Part shown: in pieces, positions 27,127-36,333 of the stretch | How positions within the stretch are numbered: the first letter of the stretch is position 1 | How the letters are laid out: every line of letters begins with the position of its first letter | Source: an uncultured Gemmatimonadota bacterium | GTDB lineage: Bacteria > Gemmatimonadota > Gemmatimonadetes > Gemmatimonadales > Gemmatimonadaceae | DNA: 64,000 nt | NCBI GenBank assembly: GCA_902826615.1 | Contig: CADEFN010000001.1 | Span: forward strand, 1,054,001-1,118,000 | Reading direction: 5' to 3' | Program-made: the position numbers and the translations under genes | The notes under the pieces: model-generated | What the model was told of the DNA's origin: nothing | The model's input: only the letters and a program-made list of their open reading frames with translations | Database searches by the model: none

Positions 27127-29502
27127 TCACGCGGTCCGCACGGCGTGGATGACTCGCCACGGCGTGAGCGGGAGTTCATTCACCTCCACCCCCAGCGCAT
27201 CAGCCACCGCGTTCGCGATCGCCGGGGCGGTAGGTATGATCGGAGGCTCCGCGAGACCCCTGGCGCCCACGTGGTTGGCGGCCGTGTCGACGGTGTCGAT
27301 GCAGAAGGCGTCGATCACCGGCACGTCGGAGAATACCGGCAGCTTGTACTCATGCATCGAGACATTCACCGGTCGCCCGGTGTTGTGGTCATGCAATCGT
27401 TCCTCGCCCAGCGCGAAGCCGATGCCCTGGAGAATGCCTCCTTCGAGCTGGCTTTCGGCGAGGAGTGGGTTGATCACACGCCCGACGTCGTGCGCCGCCA
27501 CGAGACGCAGCACTCGCACCACCCCCGTGTCGAGGTCGACCACGACATCGGCAAACTGCGCTCCAAAGCTCATGAGGCCCACGCCGAGCGGGTTGGGGCC
27601 ACGGCTCCCATTCCCCATGATCATCACGTTGCCGAGTTTCTTCGTGACCTCGGCGAACGTCAGCTTTCGGGCGCCATCGCGCGTGGTGAGCACGGAGTCG
27701 CGCGCCACCAGGTCGTCGGGGTGGCACTCCAGCATTTCGCTGGCGGCTTCGCGCAGTTTGTTTTGCGCTTCTTCGGCGCCCGCACGCACGGCGGGCCCGA
27801 CACTCGCGGTGGTCATGGAACCCCACGAATTGCCGGCGTAGGGGGTGCGCTCGGTGTCGCCGAGTATGACGCGGACGTCGGCGAACCGCGCGCCTAACGC
27901 TTCGGCGGCGATCTGGGCGAGGACGGTGCGTGCTCCCGTGCCGAGGTCCTGGGTGCCGGAGAGCACGTCGATGGAGCCGTCGGTGTTGATGCGGACGGTG
28001 GCGTAGGCCGGTGGGCCGCCGCCGGCGCCCCAGACCTGGGCGGCCATGCCGAACCCGCGCACGAGATTGCGAGGCGGCCGAGCCCGGGGGCCCCCCCCCG
28101 TATCGAAGTTGCTGCCCTCCCCGCCATTTCGCGCAACCATTCCATCCCCCATCACATCATTTCTTCGCGACTCACGCTCCCCCCACCCGAACCGCGCCGC
28201 CCCCTCCTCGTAACACCGCATCAACCCATTCGCCGTGTACGGCCGGTCCTTGCTCTCATCGCGCTCCGCGAAGTTCCGTCGTCGGAGTTCGAGCGGGTCC
28301 ATGCCGAGCTCGCGCGCCAGCGTGTCCATCGTGCGCTCCAGTCCAAACGCTCCCTCCACATGCCCCGGCGCGCGGAAGGCCTGCATGGCCTGCGCATTCA
28401 CCCACGCAAATGTCTCCACACTCCGCACATTCGGGCACGAATACATCTCGTGGAAAATCGCGGCCGCCGTCGCCTCCCACCCCGAGATGCCTAACGCAAT
28501 CTCGGAGACCACGTCGATGGCCGTCAGTCGCCCATCACGAGTGGCACCCAGCTTTACTCGCAGGTGTGACGCCGGCCGGTGTCCCGTATCAGTCTGTTCC
28601 CCGGTGCGATCGAGGACACACCGCACGGCCACTCCGTGTCGTCGCGCGAGCACGGCGGCAATCAGCGTGTGGGCGCCCGCATTGTTCTTGGCGCCAAAGC
28701 CGCCCCCCATGTAATCCTTGATCACGCGCACGTTCGATGCCGGCATGCCTAACGCCGACGCCACCTCGCCGCGCACACGGAACACCCCCTGGGTCGACTC
28801 CCAGATCGTGACCCGGTCGCCCTCCCACTCGGCCACGGCACCATGTGGCTCCATTGCCGCATGCAGCTGACTCCCCGTGCGGTACTCGCGTTCGACCACC
28901 ACCGCCGCCTCCGCAAAACCCGCTGCGACATCGCCTCGGGTTGTGGTGTGCGGCGATCCCCGCATCACATTGCCGCCCTTGCGCACCACCGGAGCCCCGT
29001 CGGCCATGGCCTCTTCCCAGGTGGCGGCATGAGGTGCCACCTCGAGTTCGAGGGTGACAGCCGCGGCTCCACGTTCTGCGGCATCCCGCGACTCGGCGCA
29101 CACCACGGCCACCGGCTGGCCCGGATAACTCACCTCACGCGACAGCAGGTTCACACCACCGGCCTTCATGGGGCGCGGCAGGTGTTCGGCGGTGAACACT
29201 TCGAGCACGCCGGGAATGTTCAGCGCGGCGCCCGTGCCGATGCTCGCCACACGTCCCGCCGCGATGGGCGATCGAACAAAGGCAGCGTGCAGCATGCCGG
29301 GGCGCTGAATGTCAGCGGTAAAGACGGCGCGACCCGTGACCTTCTCCAGCGCGTCCACCCGCGGAATGCGCTGTCCCACAATGCGCAACTCGGCGTCGCT
29401 GCCCCAGGGCGCGGGTTCGTGCGCGGGCAGCTCAACAACTTTCGTTTCGACGCGCCCCTCGACCTCCACCTGCGTGGAGACAAAACGCTTCTGGTCGGTC
29501 AT
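27127..29502 (-). CDS. molybdopterin-binding subunit of a xanthine dehydrogenase-family enzyme
   Basis: 791 residues. 'IVGQRIPRVDALEKVTGRAV' opens the aldehyde oxidase/xanthine dehydrogenase a/b hammerhead domain; 'YMGGGFGAKNNAGAH' and 'QAFRAPGHVEGAFGLERTMD' are molybdopterin contacts; 'GLAEPPIIPTAPAIANAVAD' holds the catalytic Glu. It oxidises aldehydes, purines or similar rings by hydroxylation. Near residue 475 the protein has a Gly-rich stretch encoded by a run of nine C; the frame stays open across it. The ATG overlaps the stop of the 2Fe-2S subunit gene. The FAD subunit is probably the gene at 3.6-4.5 kb. Confidence 0.92.
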   Translation of the reverse strand: MTDQKRFVSTQVEVEGRVETKVVELPAHEPAPWGSDAELRIVGQRIPRVDALEKVTGRAVFTADIQRPGMLHAAFVRSPIAAGRVASIGTGAALNIPGVLEVFTAEHLPRPMKAGGVNLLSREVSYPGQPVAVVCAESRDAAERGAAAVTLELEVAPHAATWEEAMADGAPVVRKGGNVMRGSPHTTTRGDVAAGFAEAAVVVEREYRTGSQLHAAMEPHGAVAEWEGDRVTIWESTQGVFRVRGEVASALGMPASNVRVIKDYMGGGFGAKNNAGAHTLIAAVLARRHGVAVRCVLDRTGEQTDTGHRPASHLRVKLGATRDGRLTAIDVVSEIALGISGWEATAAAIFHEMYSCPNVRSVETFAWVNAQAMQAFRAPGHVEGAFGLERTMDTLARELGMDPLELRRRNFAERDESKDRPYTANGLMRCYEEGAARFGWGERESRRNDVMGDGMVARNGGEGSNFDTGGGPRARPPRNLVRGFGMAAQVWGAGGGPPAYATVRINTDGSIDVLSGTQDLGTGARTVLAQIAAEALGARFADVRVILGDTERTPYAGNSWGSMTTASVGPAVRAGAEEAQNKLREAASEMLECHPDDLVARDSVLTTRDGARKLTFAEVTKKLGNVMIMGNGSRGPNPLGVGLMSFGAQFADVVVDLDTGVVRVLRLVAAHDVGRVINPLLAESQLEGGILQGIGFALGEERLHDHNTGRPVNVSMHEYKLPVFSDVPVIDAFCIDTVDTAANHVGARGLAEPPIIPTAPAIANAVADALGVEVNELPLTPWRVIHAVRTA

Positions 29503-29972
29503 GGAGCGTCTCCCGCCTTCTTCAAAGAGGCGGCCTGGTGGATGGCGGCGCGAATCTTCGGGTATGTGCCGCATCGGCACAGGTTCCCACTCATGGCCTG
29601 ATCGATCTCGGGATCAGCCGGCGACGGCGATCGCTCAAGGAGCGCGATTGCGGCCATGATCTGGCCCGGCGTGCAGTAGCCACATTGCACCGCGTCGCAA
29701 TCAATGAAGGCCTGTTGCACCGGGTGGAGCGCGCCACCCGGCGGGGCGACCCCTTCGATGGTGCGGACGCTGGCACCCTCGCTGGCGCGGGTGAGTGTCA
29801 GACACGAATACACCGGTTGCCCATCGACGATCACGGTGCAAGCGCCGCATTCCCCCCGGTCGCACGCGAGCTTGCTCCCCGTGAGCGCCAGTCGCTCGCG
29901 CAGGGTTGTGAGGAGCGATTCGTGGTCCGGGACCGTCACGTCGCGCGGACGGCCGTTTACGTCGAGACGCAT
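29499..29972 (-). CDS. 2Fe-2S subunit of the molybdenum hydroxylase
   Basis: 157 residues, with the two expected clusters. The plant-type cluster uses Cys37, Cys42, Cys45 and Cys57 ('ACDRGECGACTVIVDG'), and the second uses Cys97, Cys100, Cys132 and Cys134 ('CGYCTPGQIM', 'GNLCRCGTYPKI'). It moves electrons from the molybdenum centre to the FAD subunit. No Tat signal precedes the ATG at 29972, which would suggest a cytosolic enzyme. Open sequence upstream of this ATG lacks similarity. Confidence 0.92.
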   Translation of the reverse strand: MRLDVNGRPRDVTVPDHESLLTTLRERLALTGSKLACDRGECGACTVIVDGQPVYSCLTLTRASEGASVRTIEGVAPPGGALHPVQQAFIDCDAVQCGYCTPGQIMAAIALLERSPSPADPEIDQAMSGNLCRCGTYPKIRAAIHQAASLKKAGDAP

Positions 29973-30078
29973 GCCGAGTGTGGTGAACTTCCCGACGAAT
30001 GTACCACGCTGGCGCGGCCGCGCGTGACTCACTTCCGGACTCGAGAGTCCATTCCGGATGTTGGGGACGCCCCTGATC

Positions 30079-30107
30079 TTGGACTCCCCGGTTCCTTGGC
30101 ATAACTT
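30079..30107 (+). promoter_or_regulatory. sigma70-like promoter for the ferredoxin gene
   Basis: TTGGAC, 17-base spacer, TAACTT. It ends 28 bases before the ferredoxin ATG, in the divergent gap with the 2Fe-2S subunit gene. Confidence 0.45.
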
Positions 30108-30135
30108 CCTCCCCCGACCGAATACCGCCGAGCTC

Positions 30136-30399
30136 ATGCCCTACGTCATTACCGAAGCCTGCAAGTCGACCAAGGACAAGTCGTGTGTCGACGTCTGCCC
30201 CGTGGATTGCATCTACGAAGGGCCGGACATGCTCTATATCCACCCGGACGAGTGCATCGATTGCGGTGCCTGTGAGCCCGAGTGCCCGGTAACCGCGATC
30301 TTCCCCGAAGAAGACGTGCCCGCCGCGCAGAAGGAGTACATCCAGCTCAACCGGGCGGTGTTCAAGAGCGAGAATCCGCCGGGTCGTCCGACGCGTTAG
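30136..30399 (+). CDS. 7Fe ferredoxin (3Fe-4S plus 4Fe-4S)
   Basis: An 87-residue electron carrier. Cysteines are at 9, 17, 21, 25, 40, 43, 46 and 50. Shifted by one, this is the spacing of Azotobacter ferredoxin I, whose positions 8, 16 and 49 bind 3Fe-4S and 20, 39, 42 and 45 bind 4Fe-4S. Motifs are '[13 protein letters not shown]' and '[13 protein letters not shown]'. The frame ends at a TAG that is in the same frame as the following gene. Confidence 0.93.
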   Translation: MPYVITEACKSTKDKSCVDVCPVDCIYEGPDMLYIHPDECIDCGACEPECPVTAIFPEEDVPAAQKEYIQLNRAVFKSENPPGRPTR

Positions 30400-30402
30400 G
30401 CG

Positions 30403-31125
30403 TTGCTCCGGGCCGTCACGCTCGACTACTGGGACACGATTTACGCTGGCGCCTCCGTGCCCGAGCGCGTTACGCGCCGGCGGGAGGCGCTTTTGCGCAT
30501 GGTCCGGCGCCTTGGGAGCCCGGTCACGCCCGCGGACTTCGAGGTCGTCTATCGCGATTCGGCCATCGAAGCCGATCGCTGGTGGCGTGAGGAACACCGG
30601 GGGTATTCCACCGGCGACCGCATACACTGGATTCTCGACCGTCTCGGTCTCGCCGCCTCGGCCGCAGAGGTGGGCGAAGCGGCCGCTGAAGTCGACCAGA
30701 CCCTGATCGATCTCCCCGCACCTCTCCTGCCCGGGGCACGCGCCGCGCTCGAATTGCTGGGCTCGCGGGTGAAGCTGGCCATCGTCTCCGACACCGGCTT
30801 TGCGAGTGGGCAGGCCCAGGACGCCCTCCTGGTGGCGGACGGCGTGCGGGCGCACTTCACGGCGACCGTCTACAGCATGGATGTCGGGCGCGCCAAGCCG
30901 CACGCGTCGATGTTCCAGACGGCCCTCAACGCGTTAGGCACCGAACCGGGGGAAACGCTGCACGTGGGTGACAATGAACGCACCGACGTGGGTGGGGCGC
31001 TCTCGATGGGAATGCGAGCGGTGCGGCTGGACGCCGTGCGTCAGTCGGGGCCGAGCCGCGCCGAGTTTGTCGCGCCGACACTCGAAGCCCTCGCGCGGTA
31101 TATCGTGGAGCGCACGAGCGCCTAA
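30403..31125 (+). CDS. HAD-superfamily hydrolase
   Basis: 240 residues of the HAD-IA (haloacid dehalogenase/phosphoglycolate phosphatase-like) group. The nucleophile is Asp8 in 'TLDYWDTIY'; the position two later is Trp instead of Asp, a variant known in this superfamily. Motif II is 'LAIVSDTGFASG', motif III is the Lys in 'DVGRAKPHASMFQTAL', and motif IV is 'HVGDNERTDVGG'. The TTG start is forced: an in-frame stop lies one codon upstream and the nucleophile is only eight residues in. Its stop overlaps that of the facing hydrolase gene. Confidence 0.85.
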   Translation: MLRAVTLDYWDTIYAGASVPERVTRRREALLRMVRRLGSPVTPADFEVVYRDSAIEADRWWREEHRGYSTGDRIHWILDRLGLAASAAEVGEAAAEVDQTLIDLPAPLLPGARAALELLGSRVKLAIVSDTGFASGQAQDALLVADGVRAHFTATVYSMDVGRAKPHASMFQTALNALGTEPGETLHVGDNERTDVGGALSMGMRAVRLDAVRQSGPSRAEFVAPTLEALARYIVERTSA

Positions 31126-31916
31126 CTCAAACTGAAAGAAGCGAGAAACTCGCTCAGCACGTGATTCACGGCCGCCGGCCGCTCCACGTTGCTGACATGC
31201 CCGGCGCCGGCAATCACCTCGAGTCGGCTGCCGGCAATCCCACGGTGCATAGTTTCCGATTCTGCCACCGGGGTCAGCACATCCTCGTCGCCCACCACGA
31301 TGAGCGTGGGCACGGTGATCGTCGCCAGCGTCGGAGTGGAGTCGGGGCGCTCCATCAGGGCGTGCAGCGCCTCGAGGATTCCGCTGACGGGCGCGCTTTC
31401 AAGCATGGCGTGCATGGTGTCCACCACTTCGGGACACTTCTCGCGAGTGCTTTTGCCCACCATTCCGGTGATCATGGCGTCGGCCACCCCTGACGCCCCC
31501 CGTTCCTGTGCCAGCGCAATCATGTCACGACGTTTCCGGATGCCTTCGGGGGCGTCGGCCCCGGCGCGGGTGTCCATCAGCACAAGGCCGCGCACCCGGG
31601 CCATGTGCCGCCGCCACAGGGCAAAGGCGGCATACCCTCCCATGGAGAGGCCGCAGACAATCGCGCGTTCGATCTTGAGGTGGTCCAGGAGGGCGGCCAC
31701 GTCGTCGGCGTAGTCGTCCATGGTGGTCGACTGCCCGGCCTCTGACTCGCCCAGCCCACGCAAGTCGACAGTGATGCAGCGCGCCCGGTCCATCAGGGCG
31801 CTCACCTGTGGGGCCCACAATCCCCGGTGGTGCGGAAACCCGTGGAGGAATACCACCGGGTCGCCCGCCCCTGCGTCCTCGTAGCCCACGGCGCGGCCAT
31901 GGATCCACGCAAGCAT
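31122..31916 (-). CDS. alpha/beta-hydrolase
   Basis: 264 residues. 'VVFLHGFPHHRGLW' forms the oxyanion-hole region, 'CGLSMGGYAAF' the nucleophile elbow, 'VGDEDVLTP' the acid, and 'IAGAGHVSNVERP' the histidine. It resembles 3-oxoadipate enol-lactonase and BioH-type esterases; no ring-degradation genes are nearby, so the substrate is unknown. Confidence 0.88.
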   Translation of the reverse strand: MLAWIHGRAVGYEDAGAGDPVVFLHGFPHHRGLWAPQVSALMDRARCITVDLRGLGESEAGQSTTMDDYADDVAALLDHLKIERAIVCGLSMGGYAAFALWRRHMARVRGLVLMDTRAGADAPEGIRKRRDMIALAQERGASGVADAMITGMVGKSTREKCPEVVDTMHAMLESAPVSGILEALHALMERPDSTPTLATITVPTLIVVGDEDVLTPVAESETMHRGIAGSRLEVIAGAGHVSNVERPAAVNHVLSEFLASFSLS

Positions 31917-31931
31917 GAATGCTCCTGTCAG

Positions 31932-32951
31932 TTAGGGTCGCGACAACCAGCGGGCGTCGAATGTGTGCCAGAACAACACCGGCGTCCGGCTGGAGCGCGC
32001 GTGCTGAAAGGCGGCATAACATGCCTTGGCAGAGTAGGTCGCGTCGAGTCCCGCCCCGACGTGGGCCTCGAGGGTCGCGGCCAATGCCTCTGCCCCGGGA
32101 TGTGGTCTCGCGTAGGCTCCGGCAAAGACATCATGGACAATTGTCACCGACGCCGGCGGCAGCTGATCTGATGAAACACCGAGTCGTTCAACCCGTCGTC
32201 TCAAATGCCACGAGAGCCAGGCCAGCCACGCGGCGTCCACCCCGGTCCGCGGACCACACCTCACCGCCATCACGCGGGTTTTGAGTCCCGCGGTGGCCAG
32301 GCCGACCGCGAGGCCGGTGGCCGTTCCTCCCGTCCCCAGTGGGACGAATATCATCGACGGTGCCGGGCAGTCGGCACGTTCCACCTGAAGTGCAAACTCC
32401 AGCGCGGCCTTCATGTGGCCCACCATGCCGACGGCCGACGTACCTCCGAATGGCACCCAGCGCTCTCGTGCCCTCCGATCTCGCAGGAAGGCGGCAGCGA
32501 GGGCCCGGGCCGCCCCGCCGAGCACCGGGGAGGACTCGCAGTTGGCGGCGATAGCGTCGGCCACCCGAGTTGCCACGGGATGCAGCTCGTGCGGCCATCG
32601 CCAGCAGCGTGTGACAGCGCCAAGACGCGCGGCATGGACGGCCGTCGCCAGAATATGGGTGGAACCAACGCCACCCACCGTGGCGACCCGGTCACCCTTT
32701 TGGAGTCCGGCGAGGAGCAGTTCCAGGGCTCGTGCCTTGTTGCCCCCCATCACAGGCGTGTTGCGATCGTCTCGTTTGACCCATACCGAGACGCCGTCAG
32801 CCTTCCACTCCTCGATCGGCGACTCCACCAGGCCGAGTGGTGCCCGCGGCAAGGTGTCGAGCACCGCCCATGGTGTTCGAAGTGAGCCTCCGCTCACGAG
32901 CAAGTAACCAGCTTTTGAGCGAGCATCGCTAAGTTTACCCGACAGATTCAC
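31932..32951 (-). CDS. PLP-dependent D-cysteine desulfhydrase / ACC deaminase-like enzyme
   Basis: 339 residues (GTG start) or 321 from a second GTG at 32897. It is a fold-type II PLP enzyme: the PLP lysine lies in 'MGGNKARALE', the phosphate-binding turn is 'PLGTGGTATGLA', and 'VSVWVKRDDRN' is the family's N-terminal motif. D-cysteine desulfhydrases release sulfide, pyruvate and ammonia. The start is only 13 bases from the divergent rnd start, which favours the shorter form. It sits 15 bases upstream of the alpha/beta-hydrolase. Confidence 0.8.
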   Translation of the reverse strand: MNLSGKLSDARSKAGYLLVSGGSLRTPWAVLDTLPRAPLGLVESPIEEWKADGVSVWVKRDDRNTPVMGGNKARALELLLAGLQKGDRVATVGGVGSTHILATAVHAARLGAVTRCWRWPHELHPVATRVADAIAANCESSPVLGGAARALAAAFLRDRRARERWVPFGGTSAVGMVGHMKAALEFALQVERADCPAPSMIFVPLGTGGTATGLAVGLATAGLKTRVMAVRCGPRTGVDAAWLAWLSWHLRRRVERLGVSSDQLPPASVTIVHDVFAGAYARPHPGAEALAATLEAHVGAGLDATYSAKACYAAFQHARSSRTPVLFWHTFDARWLSRP

Positions 32952-32964
32952 CAGCCGCGCTCAC

Positions 32965-34152
32965 GTGACCCCTCGGAACACCCAAACCTCCTCCGCCGCC
33001 CTGTACCTCGACTCCCCGTCGAGCGCTGACAGGTTCCTCGACGGAATTGCGGGGACGAAGGTGATTGCGGTGGACACCGAGGGCGCCAGCTACCACCGCT
33101 TCGTCGACCGGATCTACCTGCTGCAGCTGTCCACCGCCACGCAGCACGCCATTATCGACCCGCTGAAAGTCACCGAGCTCAGCCGCCTGAGGGCACTGCT
33201 CGAGGCGCGTGATGTCGAGGTGGTCTTTCATGACGCCGACTACGACCTGCGACTGCTGCATCAGGACTATGGCTGGCGGGTGACCAACATGTTCGACACC
33301 CGGGTCGCCGCGCAGCTGCTGGGGATGAAGGCGTTCGGGTTGGCGGCACTGCTGGAGCATTTTTTCGGAGTGAAGCTGGACAAGAAACACCAGCGCGCCG
33401 ACTGGTCCATGCGCCCGCTGACCGAGGACATGCTCGACTACGCGGCCCAGGACACGCTGTACCTCATCGAGTTGAGCCAGAAGTTGCGCGCGGCGCTCGA
33501 GAAAAAGGGGCGCTGGGCATGGGCGCAGGAAGAGTTCGACCGGCTCGAAGGCACGCAGTGGGAAGCAGAGGACACGGACACGGCCTTTCTGCGGATCAAG
33601 GGCGCCCGCGATCTGACGCGACGCGAACTGGCTCGGCTTCGTGAACTGGTTCCATGGCGTGATGGGATCGCTCGGTCGCAGGACCGGAGCACCTTTCGTG
33701 TGCTGACAAACGAAGCACTGCTTGACCTGGCCCGCCGCAATCCGCCATCGGTGGCAGAATTGGCGTCGCTTCGCGGGCTGAACTCGCGTCTGGTGGAACA
33801 GCGTGGGCGTGAGATTGTCGAGGCGCTGGCCCGCGGGAGCCGCGTGGCCGAAGCGGACCTCCCGCGTTTTCCCAAGGCAGCTCGCTGGGATCGCGATCCC
33901 GACTTCGACGACCTGGTCAGCCGACTCAAGCGCGTCCGCGATGAGGCGGCGCAGCGTCTGGAACTCGACCCGGGCGTGCTGTGTGCACGTGAGCGGCTGG
34001 AGGCGGTGGTGCGCAAGCGCCCCAAAAAAATGGAAGACTTGGCCGCACTCCCCGAGTTGCGGCGATGGCAGGTGGAGGTATTGGGGACCGACTTCCTCAA
34101 AGCCCTTCGCGATGCACGGCCCGGTCCCGAATCTCCGTATCGTGAGGGGTAG
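32965..34152 (+). CDS. rnd: ribonuclease D
   Basis: 395 residues. The DEDD exonuclease domain comes first: 'VIAVDTEGASYHRF' (Asp, Glu), 'VVFHDADYDLRLLHQDYG' (Asp) and 'DYAAQDTLYLIELSQ' (Tyr, Asp). An HRDC domain follows ('FRVLTNEALLDLARRNPPSV') with a second helical region. RNase D trims tRNA 3' ends. The start is a GTG just ahead of the domain. The last 41 bases overlap the possible start of the next gene. Confidence 0.92.
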   Translation: MTPRNTQTSSAALYLDSPSSADRFLDGIAGTKVIAVDTEGASYHRFVDRIYLLQLSTATQHAIIDPLKVTELSRLRALLEARDVEVVFHDADYDLRLLHQDYGWRVTNMFDTRVAAQLLGMKAFGLAALLEHFFGVKLDKKHQRADWSMRPLTEDMLDYAAQDTLYLIELSQKLRAALEKKGRWAWAQEEFDRLEGTQWEAEDTDTAFLRIKGARDLTRRELARLRELVPWRDGIARSQDRSTFRVLTNEALLDLARRNPPSVAELASLRGLNSRLVEQRGREIVEALARGSRVAEADLPRFPKAARWDRDPDFDDLVSRLKRVRDEAAQRLELDPGVLCARERLEAVVRKRPKKMEDLAALPELRRWQVEVLGTDFLKALRDARPGPESPYREG

Positions 34153-35752
34153 GTGGTGGTCGGCAGTGGCCCTGGCGGCCGCTGCAACGTCGCCGGTTGC
34201 GGCGCAGTCGTGGGAGCGCGGTGACTTGTACGCGCCCTTCACCGAAGATTCGGCCCCGCCGCCGGTGGCGCGCGAGTTTCGCGCCGTCTGGCTCGCGACG
34301 GTGGACAACATCGACTGGCCGTCGAAACCGGGATTGCCGGTCGAGGCACAGAAGGCCGAACTCCTTGCCCTGCTGGAGCTGGCGCGACGCACCCGGCTGA
34401 ATGCCGTGCTCTTTCAGGTGCGCCCCTCGGCAGACGCCCTGTATCCGTCAAAGCTCGAACCCTGGTCGTATTTTCTCACCGGGGCCATGGGACGCGCGCC
34501 GGTGCCCGCCTGGGATCCGCTGCAGTTTGCCATCACCGAGGCCCATCGCCGCGGGATCGAGCTGCATGCATGGGTCAATCCGTATCGGTCGCGACATCCG
34601 GCTGACAAAGGGCCCGCTGCAGCTGGACATGTCAGCCGCCGCGCACCGGCATGGACTCGGAAATACGGGCCGTACGGCTGGATGGATCCGGGCGAACCGG
34701 GTGTGCGCAAACACACCACCGACGTCATCCTCGACATCGTGCGACGGTACGACGTGGATGGCGTGCACATGGACGATTATTTCTACCCCTATCCCGTGCA
34801 GACCCGGCGCGGCGCCGATGTGCCATTCCCCGATGATCGTCCATGGCGTTCGTATCAGCGCGGCGGGGGTGCGCTCGCGCGCAACGACTGGCGGCGACAG
34901 AACGTCGATGAGCTGATCCGCACATTGTACGACTCGGTCAAACGTGAAAAGCCATGGGTCAAGGTGGGCATCTCGCCCTTCGGCATCTGGCGTCCCGGAT
35001 ATCCGTCCAGTGTGAGCGGATTCGACGCCTTTGACAAACTGTATGCAGATTCCCGCAAATGGCTGCGTGAGGGATGGCTCGACTACTTCACGCCACAGCT
35101 GTACTGGCGGCTGAGTGCGCCGCGTCAGCCGTACGGCCAACTGCTCTCGTGGTGGATCGGGGAAAACACGCAGGGGCGCCACATGTGGCCGGGCAACTAT
35201 ACCGGGCGGGCATCGGCGCCAGGTCGCACCAGCTGGCCCGTGGCCGAGGTGTTCGAGCAGGTCACCGAGACCCGACGCCAGCTGGGGAATGTGAGTGGCA
35301 ACGTGCATTTCCCCATGCATGCATTTGCGGCCAACGTGGACCAGCTGGTGGAGCGCTTCGAGGCCGGGCCGTACGCCGAGCCGGCCCTGGTACCTGCATC
35401 ACCCTGGTTGTCAGCCGGGGCGGCAGAGTTGCCGGCAGTGCGGGCGACGGTGGGTCCGGCAGGGACCGAACTGCGCATCGAGCCGCTGATTGTGTCGACG
35501 CGCCGCGTGGATCCCGGTGCTGCGCGCGATGCGACGCGACGGCCAGTGCCGGTGGAGACTGGCAGCAGCAGCGCGCCACGCTGGTGGCTGGTCAGGGCCC
35601 GATATGGTGATGGCTGGCGCGTGCTGATTGCTGATGCCGGCACGCGGACCATACGGCTGGCCGCCGACCCGTTAGGCGCGGGGCCGCGTTATGTGACGGT
35701 GACGTCGGTGGATCGATCGGGCCAGGAAAGCGCGCCCGTTCGTGTGCCGTAA
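34112..35752 (+). CDS. secreted family-10-like glycosidase (GHL10/DUF187)
   Basis: 546 residues if the ATG at 34112 is used; a GTG at 34142 gives a shorter, more typical signal peptide ('SAVALAAAATSPVAAQS'). The mature enzyme opens with 'REFRAVWLATVDNIDWPSKP' and 'LNAVLFQVRPSADALYPS', the GHL10 signatures, and continues with 'GIELHAWVNPYR' and 'DVDGVHMDDYFYP'. The C-terminal 120 residues look like a beta-sandwich. E. coli DigH of this family cuts denuded peptidoglycan glycan strands; the same role is plausible here. Confidence 0.88.
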   Translation: MHGPVPNLRIVRGRWWSAVALAAAATSPVAAQSWERGDLYAPFTEDSAPPPVAREFRAVWLATVDNIDWPSKPGLPVEAQKAELLALLELARRTRLNAVLFQVRPSADALYPSKLEPWSYFLTGAMGRAPVPAWDPLQFAITEAHRRGIELHAWVNPYRSRHPADKGPAAAGHVSRRAPAWTRKYGPYGWMDPGEPGVRKHTTDVILDIVRRYDVDGVHMDDYFYPYPVQTRRGADVPFPDDRPWRSYQRGGGALARNDWRRQNVDELIRTLYDSVKREKPWVKVGISPFGIWRPGYPSSVSGFDAFDKLYADSRKWLREGWLDYFTPQLYWRLSAPRQPYGQLLSWWIGENTQGRHMWPGNYTGRASAPGRTSWPVAEVFEQVTETRRQLGNVSGNVHFPMHAFAANVDQLVERFEAGPYAEPALVPASPWLSAGAAELPAVRATVGPAGTELRIEPLIVSTRRVDPGAARDATRRPVPVETGSSSAPRWWLVRARYGDGWRVLIADAGTRTIRLAADPLGAGPRYVTVTSVDRSGQESAPVRVP

Positions 35753-35775
35753 CGCGTGCTGCGCGCGGCGGTAGC

Positions 35776-36180
35776 CTAAAAGCCCAGGTAGGCGCGGACG
35801 CGCGGCTCGATGCGGTCAGGCGTCCAGGGTGGTGACCAGACCAGATTGATGGTCGCGGTGCCAATCCCGTCAATCATTTTGATCTGCCGTTCAGCATCAC
35901 CCATGATTTCGGGGCCCGACGGGCATCCCGGTGAGGTGAGGCTCATGTCGACCTTCACATCGGTGCCTTCGACGGCGATGTCGTAGATGAGGCCGAGGTC
36001 CACGATGTTGAGATTGAGATCGGGGTCCTTCACACGCCGCAACGCGATCCGAACGCTGTCCGTGGTGAGCCCGGGATCAGCGGCCGCGATTTCGGTGGGT
36101 GAAGCGTCAGCCTCACCACTCGGCGGTGTCGGGTGCCGTGGTGGCGTGGGCTCTGGCTCGAACATCGGAAGGCCTCTCAT
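35776..36180 (-). CDS. DUF59/MIP18-type metal-sulfur cluster assembly factor
   Basis: 134 residues, or 129 from a second ATG. After a proline-rich leader of about 35 residues, the DUF59 domain shows 'RVKDPDLNLNIVDLGLIYDI' and the conserved cysteine in 'LTSPGCPSGPEIM'. Bacterial members (SufT, PaaD-like) help mature Fe-S proteins. It is unlinked to the suf genes at the left edge, 35 kb away. Confidence 0.85.
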   Translation of the reverse strand: MRGLPMFEPEPTPPRHPTPPSGEADASPTEIAAADPGLTTDSVRIALRRVKDPDLNLNIVDLGLIYDIAVEGTDVKVDMSLTSPGCPSGPEIMGDAERQIKMIDGIGTATINLVWSPPWTPDRIEPRVRAYLGF

Positions 36181-36280
36181 TGTCTCTGCTCAAGATCGCC
36201 GGTGCTGTGACGGCGAGGCAAGCAGCGTGACGCTAAAGACACTTGGCCCGGGATAAAGTCCGGGGAGCGAGCTTTCCGTT

Positions 36281-36298
36281 CCCTGACGGAGGTCAGGG
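36281..36298. other. stem-loop between the hydrolase and DUF59 genes
   Basis: A 7-bp stem CCCTGAC/GTCAGGG with a 4-base loop in the intergenic space. There is no T tract on either side, so it may be a weak terminator or a processing site. Confidence 0.35.
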
Positions 36299-36333
36299 CC
36301 CCGAGTCGTGCAAACTGCTCGACGGCTCCGGGA

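Noticed and set aside
28091-28099. Run of nine C considered as a frameshift in the molybdopterin subunit
   Set aside because: The frame stays open and family motifs lie on both sides in the same frame.
32935-34392. A long open frame (485 codons) on the minus strand opposite rnd
   Set aside because: It has no motif, lies fully antisense to a clear RNase D gene, and is explained by GC-rich codon structure.
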